NCBI GenBank assembly: GCA_023258655.1
Contig: JALQWO010000008.1
Coordinates: 1-22,778 of the forward strand
Direction: 5' to 3'
Origin: Bacteroidia bacterium
GTDB lineage: Bacteria > Bacteroidota > Bacteroidia > NS11-12g > UBA955
Length of the DNA stretch: 22,778 nucleotides
How positions within the stretch are numbered: position 1 is the stretch's first letter; each line of letters begins with the position of its first letter. The notes under the pieces were generated by a model, which saw only the letters and a program-made list of their open reading frames with translations, did no database searches and was not told where the DNA came from. A program made the translations under genes and the position numbers. Of this stretch, positions 15,250 through 22,033 are shown piece after piece.

Positions 15250-17618
15250 TTAAACCAGTATACCCATTTGGCGGCGAGAGATCGAAAAGTGGGGCCAAAA
15301 TAGGAATTTCTATTGGGTAACACCGACTGAAATTGATCATAATTCTGACTGTAAACCAAAAAGAAGTCACTCATTGGGCGGTACCGCCACTGGAATCTTA
15401 CGTTGACGTTCATTTTCTCGGTTTGAGTGTTATACTGCACAAAGCCCGTGAAATAAGTATTCGTATTGATTGTATACTCCGTTTTAAACCCAATCAAATT
15501 GATGGTGGAGTTGAAAGTATCCCCCAATACTATGTTGATGTGATTAAAATTGGCCGTAAACAACAATAATGGCAATTTTTGTTTCCCAACACCTTGAACG
15601 CGATATGACATATTTCCGCTAAACTCGTACTTCTTCCCCATGAAATAGCCACCGTAATTGGCTTCTAGATAACCGCTTAAGGGTTTGCGATTGTTGGTTG
15701 TAAACTCGGTATGTACCCCAGTCCATTGATATTTGCCAAAGAACATCTTACCCTCATCCAACGGATCAAAAGGCAAAAACAAATCGTAGTAGGAATGATC
15801 CAAGCTCACATGAACAATGGAGCTATTCTGAAAAAACAAATCCAAACCCAATTCTGACTCAGACTCTGTTCCGTGAAAACTACTGTCGTAATAACTGCTG
15901 TTACTCAACACGAACCCATAGTGATTGATGTGTTTATTCTTTTTGGGGTAAATGCTGTAATTCAGACTAGGCTCTAAACGCCAGTAATCATATTTGATCA
16001 TCTTTCCAGAAATCGGATCAAAATTATCCGTCCTTGGAACAAAGCCCGTTCTCGCCAAAAAGTGCTTGCTTACGTACTCATGATTCCACATCGCCGTCCA
16101 ATTCAAACTGCGATAACGCAACCAAGTCGCATGGGCGTATCCCGCATCCCCACTCAATCCGGGATAAAGCGATTTTTGAATAAACCCTTTGCCTGCCCAT
16201 ACATTTCTTTTGGTAAGCAAGTTAAATTCGGATCCCAAAACGGAATTGTAATCCCCCGTTTGTGTCAATTTTCCATGTCGATCAACATAACTCACCAAGG
16301 TATTAATGCGTTGGTCATGAACGGCAATGAATGCCAGATTGCTGGCAGCAAAAACCTTTCTCTGTAAGGCAAACACGGAATAATTGGTGGCTGGAATTAC
16401 CCCGTTTGATCCACCAAAATCCTGAGACTGGGTGGTGATATTCATCACCCCCAAACGCACATTATTTCCAATCTTGCCCGACATGCGAACACCCCCAATG
16501 ATGGGTACCGGACCCCTACTACCTAACCCGATTCTGCGAGAAAAAAACGGCCTGATTTGTCTAAAGCCGAAGCTCGCGAACAAATCACTATTCTCAATGA
16601 AAAACTGTCGTCTTTCCGGAAAAAACAAACTGTATCGCGTCAAATTTACCTGTTGCACATCTACGTCAACTTGGGCAAAATCTGGATTCACCGTTAAGTC
16701 CAAATTCAGGCTTCTACTGAGTGCCACTTTGGCGTCAAATCCTACTTTGGGTGCGGCTGTTATTGCATCTGTTGCCTTTGTACGAACACCCGATTGACCT
16801 TGTTGACCAATACCGCTCATATAAGGTATGAAAACGATGTTTTTGTTTTTCTTGACCAATTCAGGGGAAGCAGATTGAGAACCTAATGCACCTTCAAAAG
16901 TCATGGAATCACAAAAAACCAAAGAACTGATGTTGAAATTTCTTGGAACACGCGCAAATGAAGATATCTCGTTATTTTTAAAGTCAAACCTGGCCACATT
17001 GAAGCGCCAAATTTTCTGTGCAGGATTGAAGCGCAAACTGTTATAGGGAATGGCCATTTCTGCAATCCAATAATCCCCATATCGCTTTGTCGCCGAATAC
17101 CAAACTTGATCCCAGGCCGTAGTAACACCAAATCCTCCCCCATTTTCAACCGAGCCTTCTCGCTGAGAGTTATATGGGGTAACACCAAAGGAAAATCCAT
17201 TCTGTCCATCGTTAAAAGGACTCAGCGTCAGGGTAACAGCATCTGTATTGGTGACACTGAAATCACGTTTCAAACTCTGTATCACATAGGGCTTTTCGGG
17301 ATGTCTATTTTCGCAAATAAAAAGCGCGTAAATGTACTTTTCGTCGTATGCCAATGCAAAGCGAGTCTGCGTTTCAGCCCGGGACGTATCATAGGGATAT
17401 TGCTGAATAAATCGATCCAAGGCAATATCTTTCCGCCACTGAAATTGACCTTTCATGGAATCTACAAACCCCAACGATGAAGATTTTCTCCAAACCGCCT
17501 CGTTGGGTATACCGTCAACAACTACTGGCTCTCCCGAGAATTTACAAAGTGTCAATGCTTGAGACTTGATTGTCCCCATCAAGTGCATTGTCAATAAAAA
17601 CAGAATGAAGCGTATCAT
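15246..17618 (-). CDS. DUF5916 outer-membrane protein with N-terminal CBM9-like domain
   Basis: This 790-residue protein starts with a signal peptide (about residues 1-21). A CBM9-like domain follows at about 28-235: GEPVVVDGIPNEAVW, then TQTRFALAYDEKYIYALFIC, and DYWIAEMAIPYNSLRF. The DUF5916 region follows, with the characteristic LNLDLTVNPDFAQVDVD and SLFFPERRQFFIENSDLF segments, and then a long barrel-like C-terminal half rich in aromatic alternating strands. Similar proteins are often annotated as carbohydrate-binding or membrane-associated hydrolases, without proven activity. The start ATG overlaps the stop of the LysM gene as TAATG, so translation is probably coupled to tatA-gatA-LysM gene expression. 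Its stop TAA overlaps the convergent AIM24-type gene stop. Confidence 0.9.
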   Translation of the reverse strand: MIRFILFLLTMHLMGTIKSQALTLCKFSGEPVVVDGIPNEAVWRKSSSLGFVDSMKGQFQWRKDIALDRFIQQYPYDTSRAETQTRFALAYDEKYIYALFICENRHPEKPYVIQSLKRDFSVTNTDAVTLTLSPFNDGQNGFSFGVTPYNSQREGSVENGGGFGVTTAWDQVWYSATKRYGDYWIAEMAIPYNSLRFNPAQKIWRFNVARFDFKNNEISSFARVPRNFNISSLVFCDSMTFEGALGSQSASPELVKKNKNIVFIPYMSGIGQQGQSGVRTKATDAITAAPKVGFDAKVALSRSLNLDLTVNPDFAQVDVDVQQVNLTRYSLFFPERRQFFIENSDLFASFGFRQIRPFFSRRIGLGSRGPVPIIGGVRMSGKIGNNVRLGVMNITTQSQDFGGSNGVIPATNYSVFALQRKVFAASNLAFIAVHDQRINTLVSYVDRHGKLTQTGDYNSVLGSEFNLLTKRNVWAGKGFIQKSLYPGLSGDAGYAHATWLRYRSLNWTAMWNHEYVSKHFLARTGFVPRTDNFDPISGKMIKYDYWRLEPSLNYSIYPKKNKHINHYGFVLSNSSYYDSSFHGTESESELGLDLFFQNSSIVHVSLDHSYYDLFLPFDPLDEGKMFFGKYQWTGVHTEFTTNNRKPLSGYLEANYGGYFMGKKYEFSGNMSYRVQGVGKQKLPLLLFTANFNHINIVLGDTFNSTINLIGFKTEYTINTNTYFTGFVQYNTQTEKMNVNVRFQWRYRPMSDFFLVYSQNYDQFQSVLPNRNSYFGPTFRSLAAKWVYWFN

Positions 17619-18895
17619 TAGTCAGCTCCGGCAATGTTCCGTTTCTGCGCGATTGTCAGTGAATTTAATTTTACATAATAAGCTTTGCGCTTCGCAGGAA
17701 CGTAAAACTTCAATAATGCACCCACTTTAAGCTGATTGCTGTGTAAATGATTCCATGATTTTAACTGTTCTGGCGTACAATCAAAAATATCGCTCAACGT
17801 ATATACAGCATCCCCAGATTTTATTTTATAATAGACCCAAATCTTTGTTTCAGACGCATTACTTAAAATTGTTTTCGGCAATGGCGGCGTAACTCCCGAT
17901 GAGTCTGTCACCGATTGATCCGTACGAGAAACCACCACATTCACTGCCGAATCTCCATCGCCCACCACGATGGTATCGATCTTAGCGATACGCTGTGTAA
18001 TGAGGGGTTTGCTATTGACCCAATACGATATGGAATCGCGTTTGGCATTATAGACCAATGCATACCGTTTGGGCAATTTAAATGTACAGGGCTCGCCCAA
18101 AAAAGGAACGGCGTCTGCCCTGAACTCAGGGTTCAAATTGCGTAAATCGGCGAGGCCAACCCCAATTTTATCATTCAATACAGCAAATGGAACAACCATT
18201 TGAATTGATTCAACATTGGTGGCGTCTGACCTTTCCATTTCAATGGGCTTGATACCATATTGCTGTGCATGATGCAACACTGTAACGGCAGCATAAAATT
18301 GGATAATTGGCAACCGTTCCTCAGGCTCCAAGGCTTCATAAATATGGGCAAAATCGAGATCTCCCCCAATTTCATGTATCACTTGATTCAATCGCACGGG
18401 ACCAATACGAAATGCCGTGATGACCTTGAGCCAGTCACCGTAAATCACATATAAGTCACGCAAATACAAACAAGCCGCCTCGGTTGATTTCTCTGGGTCA
18501 CGGCGTTCATCAAACAGCGCGGTTTGACGCAAGTTGTATTTTTTGCCAATGGTGTAGCTCAATGGCCACATCCCGGAGGCACCATTTTCATCCCGATACC
18601 TAGGCTCATACCCCGAGCTACCAGCAGGAATATATTTCACGAACCAAGGGAGACCAAATTTCACTGCCGTGCGGTCTATTTTATCGCCGTAGTACTGCAT
18701 CCTTCCATAAAAAATAGAAGTGCTTTCATTCTCATTTTTTAGCCAATCTGAAACCGTTTGCTCAATGTCATTGTTGTAAAAAAACGGCAAACCCCTCACC
18801 TCCAGGGTTTTCAGCCTCAACTGTACATCGTTTTGGCCGATAGCCAAACCACATACCATTACCCATACTATGAAGATGCGGATTCTCAAACTCAT
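17618..18895 (-). CDS. degenerate lytic transglycosylase-fold (MltD-like SLT) protein with LysM domain, probably catalytically inactive
   Basis: This 425-residue secreted protein has a signal peptide (about 1-20). An SLT domain of the MltD-like type follows at about 60-215, then a weak LysM-like segment at about 235-280 and a clear LysM at about 352-398 (YYKIKSGDAVYTLSDIF, then LKSWNHLHSNQLKVGALLKFYVP). Outer family signatures are kept: FGLPWFVKY, NGASGMW, DERRDPEKSTEAACLYLRDLY and IYGDWLKVI. The active site is not. Where family members have the catalytic Glu of the xxES motif, this protein has Ser93 (KYIPAGSSGYEP); LWQFMP reads MWPLSY; AYNxGPG reads AFRIGPV. I infer a peptidoglycan-binding or regulatory role, not cleavage. 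gatA overlaps its start as ATGA, and the DUF5916 gene overlaps its stop as TAATG, so it sits inside a coupled operon. Confidence 0.85.
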   Translation of the reverse strand: MSLRIRIFIVWVMVCGLAIGQNDVQLRLKTLEVRGLPFFYNNDIEQTVSDWLKNENESTSIFYGRMQYYGDKIDRTAVKFGLPWFVKYIPAGSSGYEPRYRDENGASGMWPLSYTIGKKYNLRQTALFDERRDPEKSTEAACLYLRDLYVIYGDWLKVITAFRIGPVRLNQVIHEIGGDLDFAHIYEALEPEERLPIIQFYAAVTVLHHAQQYGIKPIEMERSDATNVESIQMVVPFAVLNDKIGVGLADLRNLNPEFRADAVPFLGEPCTFKLPKRYALVYNAKRDSISYWVNSKPLITQRIAKIDTIVVGDGDSAVNVVVSRTDQSVTDSSGVTPPLPKTILSNASETKIWVYYKIKSGDAVYTLSDIFDCTPEQLKSWNHLHSNQLKVGALLKFYVPAKRKAYYVKLNSLTIAQKRNIAGAD

Positions 18896-20316
18896 CCCAA
18901 TGTTTCTTCCAACAATTTCGACAAGTCAAACAATGCTTTCTCCTCCAACAAACCCGTCATCAATTGCACCCCAATGGGCAAACCGGACTCTGTGGTACCC
19001 GCCGGAATAGAAATGGCCGGGTTACCCGCCAAGTTTGCTTGTACCGTAAGCAAGTCAGCCATATACATGGCCACTGGATCGGCAGCTTTCTCACCCAATT
19101 TAAAGGCTGGTGTACTCGTGGTGGGAAGCAGAATTGCATCCACATTGGCCAACACTTTCTCCGTTTCTGTACGAATGACTTGACGCACTTTCTGTGCCTT
19201 ATCGTAATAGGCATCGTATTGATCACTGCTCAAAACAAACGTACCCAACATGATTCTTCTCTTCACTTCTTCGCCGAATCCTTCTGTACGAGAGAGGGTA
19301 TACGTTGACTCCAAATCATGGGCCGAACCACTGCGCTTACCATACATCATGCCAGCGTATCGCGACAAATTGCTCGACGCCTCAGCAGTGGTCAGCACAT
19401 AATAGGCTGGTACCATATAATCCAGCAAAGGAAAATCAAAGTAAGTTACTTCATGCCCCGCAGCTTCCAATTTGGCAATGAGGGTTTGCATCATGGTCCT
19501 TACTTCAGGGTCAATGCCTTGCTCAGATACTGCTTGTTTCATCACAGCAAACCGTGCTTTTGAGGGTGCCTGAGGCTGAGGATATTGGGGCGATGGCTGC
19601 TGATATAGCGTAGCGTCCTGCCCATCCGGACCTGCCATAATTTCGGTCAACAACACCGTGTCTTCCAAACTCTGTGTCATGGGCCCTACCTGGTCAAAAC
19701 TCGAAGCATATGCCAACAAACCCCATCTAGAAATCAACCCATATGTGGGTTTAAATCCATAGATGCCAGTAAATGCTGCCGGCTGTCTAATTGAACCCCC
19801 CGTATCACTGCCTAAGGCTGCATGAGCCATTTTGGCTTGAACCGCCACTGCGCTACCTCCCGATGAACCTCCAGGTACTCGGGTATTGTCAACGGCATTC
19901 AACACAGGACCAAAGGCACTGTTCTCATTGCTCGCACCCATCGCAAATTCATCGCAATTGGTTCTGCCAATGAAAATCGCATCTTCATCCAACAATCGCT
20001 GAACGACCGTAGCAGAATAAATAGAAGTAAATCCTTCCAAGATTTTCGACGATGAACCCACGCGATGGTCTTTGTAGGCCAACACATCCTTCAAGGCAAT
20101 GACACATCCAGCCAAACGACCGGCGGTCCCCGCTTTTACCTTCTCGTCGATGGATCGAGCCCGTTCAATGGCTTCATCGCCCCAAACCTCCAAAAAGGCG
20201 TTCAGGTGTTTTTGGGTATCGATGTTTTTGAGGTAATACTCTACCAGTGACACACATGTAATGTGGCCTGCGTTCAGGTCTTCCCGAATTGCTGAAATCC
20301 GGCTGTAGTGCTTCAA
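18892..20316 (-). CDS. gatA: Asp-tRNA(Asn)/Glu-tRNA(Gln) amidotransferase subunit A
   Basis: This 474-residue amidase-signature protein is the glutaminase subunit of GatCAB, which converts misacylated Glu-tRNA(Gln) or Asp-tRNA(Asn). The Ser-cisSer-Lys triad is complete: Lys76 (ALKDVLA), Ser151 (GGSSGGSAVAVQA) and Ser175 (GSDTGGSIRQPAAF), each offset by three from the well-studied staphylococcal enzyme. Also typical are TNCDEFAMGASNENSAFG and NLAGNPAISIPAG. The start is TTG at 20316, two bases after the tatA stop; AAGGAG lies 5 bases upstream at 20322-20327, one of the few Shine-Dalgarno-like sites in the window, and the N-terminus matches the family. gatB and gatC are not present here. It is translationally coupled to tatA upstream and to the LysM gene downstream (ATGA). 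Confidence 0.96.
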   Translation of the reverse strand: MKHYSRISAIREDLNAGHITCVSLVEYYLKNIDTQKHLNAFLEVWGDEAIERARSIDEKVKAGTAGRLAGCVIALKDVLAYKDHRVGSSSKILEGFTSIYSATVVQRLLDEDAIFIGRTNCDEFAMGASNENSAFGPVLNAVDNTRVPGGSSGGSAVAVQAKMAHAALGSDTGGSIRQPAAFTGIYGFKPTYGLISRWGLLAYASSFDQVGPMTQSLEDTVLLTEIMAGPDGQDATLYQQPSPQYPQPQAPSKARFAVMKQAVSEQGIDPEVRTMMQTLIAKLEAAGHEVTYFDFPLLDYMVPAYYVLTTAEASSNLSRYAGMMYGKRSGSAHDLESTYTLSRTEGFGEEVKRRIMLGTFVLSSDQYDAYYDKAQKVRQVIRTETEKVLANVDAILLPTTSTPAFKLGEKAADPVAMYMADLLTVQANLAGNPAISIPAGTTESGLPIGVQLMTGLLEEKALFDLSKLLEETLG

Positions 20317-20318
20317 GA

Positions 20319-20531
20319 TTACTCCTTGTTGTCTTTTGGTTCTTCGTTCATTCCCTTGCGAATCTCATTGCCAACATTGTTCTTAGCGTCTTGAAATTCT
20401 CTCACGCCACGGCCCAAACCGCGCATTAGCTCAGGAATCTTTTTGCCGCCGAACAGCAACAAAACGAGTACCAAAATCCAAATCCATTCTTGTCCACCCA
20501 TACCAAACATTAATATATGAAATGTGCTCAT
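20319..20531 (-). CDS. tatA: twin-arginine translocase subunit TatA/TatE
   Basis: This 70-residue protein has one membrane helix (about residues 14-28, WIWILVLVLLLFGG) and the TatA signature FGGKKIPELMRGLGRGVREF, the amphipathic helix that follows the membrane segment. The rest is a charged tail. It forms the pore-making component of the Tat pathway, which exports folded proteins across the inner membrane. Start: ATG 20531 is 7 bases from a -7 promoter box. An internal ATG at 20510 would give a more usual TatA N-terminus (MFGMGGQEW) and cannot be excluded. tatC is not in the window. It leads the operon tatA-gatA-LysM protein-DUF5916; the second to last residues plus stop provide the AAGGAG used by gatA. 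Confidence 0.93.
   Translation of the reverse strand: MSTFHILMFGMGGQEWIWILVLVLLLFGGKKIPELMRGLGRGVREFQDAKNNVGNEIRKGMNEEPKDNKE
20322..20327 (-). promoter_or_regulatory. Shine-Dalgarno-like AAGGAG before the gatA TTG start
   Basis: AAGGAG on the minus strand ends 5 bases before the TTG start of gatA and is made from the last codons of tatA (Lys-Glu, then the stop). Strong SD sequences are scarce in this window, and this one decides the non-ATG start. Confidence 0.5.
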
Positions 20532-20538
20532 TGCCCTT

Positions 20539-20546
20539 CAAAAATA
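20539..20546 (-). promoter_or_regulatory. -7 promoter box TATTTTTG for the tatA operon
   Basis: This exact TAnnTTTG match on the minus strand ends 7 bases before the tatA ATG at 20531, the same spacing as at the CorC-type operon. The rest of the 119-base gap (20532-20650) upstream holds a short imperfect CCTC/GAGG inverted repeat near 20605 and nothing I can call a gene or terminator. Confidence 0.57.
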
Positions 20547-20650
20547 CGACAAAAGTGTGAGGGATTTAGCCTTTTTTCAATACATCGTCCACGCAGACCA
20601 CAAACCTCATGACGAGGCAAGCTCCACAAACGGTATTCAAAGACAAATTT

Positions 20651-21973
20651 CTAACCCTGAACCCAATTGGCTTTGTCCATCTGGTTGAACTGCCATGGAG
20701 CACCATTGTTTTCCAGGTTGGTGAACATGTTATTCAACTCACTCGGTGCGGCACTCTTTTCCATCACCTGGTACTGACGCATCTGAACGATAATATCTAC
20801 CGGGTTGATGTTTACAGGACAAGCCTCAGCACAGGCATTACAGGTTGTGCAAGCCCACAATTCCTCCGCAGAAATATAGCTATGCAAGTCTTTGCCATCC
20901 TCATATCTGCCCTCAATGGCCGTGCCCGCTTTTTTCGCGGCATCGATGCCGTTTCCTACCTCCTCCAATCGATCGCGCGTGTCCATCATGACCTTTCTTG
21001 GCGATAACAACTTGCCTGTTTGGTTGGCTGGACAAACACTGCTACATCTACCGCACTCGGTGCAAGTGTAGGCATCCATGAGGTTTTTCCACGTCAAATC
21101 CTGCACATCTTTGGCACCAAAACCGCTGGGCGGTTCATAGCCCTCCGGCGGCTGCGCCGCCGGATCCATCATCAATTTTACCTCCGTTGTTACATAATCC
21201 AAGTTCTCGAAAGAACCCTTGGGCTTTAACGGCGTGTAATACACATTCGGAAAACTCATGATGATATGCCAATGCTTACTGTACGGCACATAATTCAAGA
21301 AAATGACAATCCCCACAAAATGGAACCACCAACAAATTCGCTCTATCAAATGCAACGTATCGTTCGAAAATCCATCAAAAAATCCCACCAAATACTGACT
21401 GATCGGAAAGCTTCCATGTCCCTCCATCACCCCGTTCTGCACCAACACCTGCTCCGCCGCATTCATCTTCAACAAGGCCCCCATCAACACAATCTCAACC
21501 ACCAAAATGATCGTGGCATCCTTCATCGGCCATCCCTTCAACTCATTCATCTGTAATCGCGGCACCTTGGTCACATATCGGCGTGCCAAAAACACCACAC
21601 AAGCCACCAACACACCAAAAGCCAAAATCTCAAAGAAGCCAATCGCAACGTCATATACCGACCCCAAATAATGGGCGAAAAAGCGATGCGTGCCAAACAA
21701 CCCGTCAATCAAAATCTCCAATACCTCGATGTTGATCAACACAAACCCCGCATACACCAAAATATGGAAAAATCCGGCCACCGGACGTTTTACCATCTTA
21801 CTCTGTCCCATCGCCACCCACAACATTTGCTTCCACCGAGCTGCGGGATTGTCAGACAAATCAACGTCCTTCCCCAACAAAATATTCCTGCGGATGAACT
21901 GCACACGCCCAGCAAACATCCAGATACCCACGCCCAAAATCAAGGCAAAAATCAACTGCGATAGGATTTCCAT
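20651..21973 (-). CDS. membrane-bound Fe-S oxidoreductase (NarI/DsrM-like membrane domain plus HdrC-like 2x[4Fe-4S])
   Basis: This 440-residue protein has about six membrane helices in residues 1-235, with conserved-looking His residues (for example His70, His101, His218) that could bind haem as in nitrate-reductase gamma-type subunits. A cytosolic C-terminal domain carries two complete [4Fe-4S] motifs: Cys304/307/310/314 (CTECGRCSSVCP) and Cys375/378/381/385 (CTTCNACAEACP). This is the HdrC/SdhB-like layout found in many Bacteroidota, presumed to move electrons between quinone and a partner. That partner, a CCG-domain (HdrB-like) protein, is commonly encoded next; here the next downstream gene is tatA and no CCG protein is present. 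A hairpin (21144-21164) lies in the linker before the Fe-S domain. The start ATG follows a 60-base gap with a weak TAAATTCG box. Confidence 0.87.
   Translation of the reverse strand: MEILSQLIFALILGVGIWMFAGRVQFIRRNILLGKDVDLSDNPAARWKQMLWVAMGQSKMVKRPVAGFFHILVYAGFVLINIEVLEILIDGLFGTHRFFAHYLGSVYDVAIGFFEILAFGVLVACVVFLARRYVTKVPRLQMNELKGWPMKDATIILVVEIVLMGALLKMNAAEQVLVQNGVMEGHGSFPISQYLVGFFDGFSNDTLHLIERICWWFHFVGIVIFLNYVPYSKHWHIIMSFPNVYYTPLKPKGSFENLDYVTTEVKLMMDPAAQPPEGYEPPSGFGAKDVQDLTWKNLMDAYTCTECGRCSSVCPANQTGKLLSPRKVMMDTRDRLEEVGNGIDAAKKAGTAIEGRYEDGKDLHSYISAEELWACTTCNACAEACPVNINPVDIIVQMRQYQVMEKSAAPSELNNMFTNLENNGAPWQFNQMDKANWVQG
21144..21164 (-). repeat. perfect 9-bp GC-rich inverted repeat inside the Fe-S oxidoreductase gene
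   Basis: TCCGGCGGC and GCCGCCGGA face each other across a 3-base TGC loop. On the coding strand the repeat encodes residues 271-277 (PAAQPPE) in the linker between the membrane domain and the [4Fe-4S] domain. It is much richer in GC than its surroundings. It may be a structured mRNA element or a small inserted palindrome. Confidence 0.75.
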
Positions 21974-22033
21974 GAGTTGCGAATTTAGTCATTTACCGCG
22001 ATTTCCCTTAACCCCCATTCCGGATGTCCACTT

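Noticed and set aside
20566..20610. A 14-residue open frame (MRFVVCVDDVLKKG) on the minus strand between the Fe-S gene and tatA
   Set aside because: Too short, with no ribosome-binding site or promoter of its own; no reason to think it is translated.
20605..20617. CCTC/GAGG inverted repeat downstream of the Fe-S gene as a terminator
   Set aside because: The stem is only 4 bp and there is no T-run after it on the minus strand.
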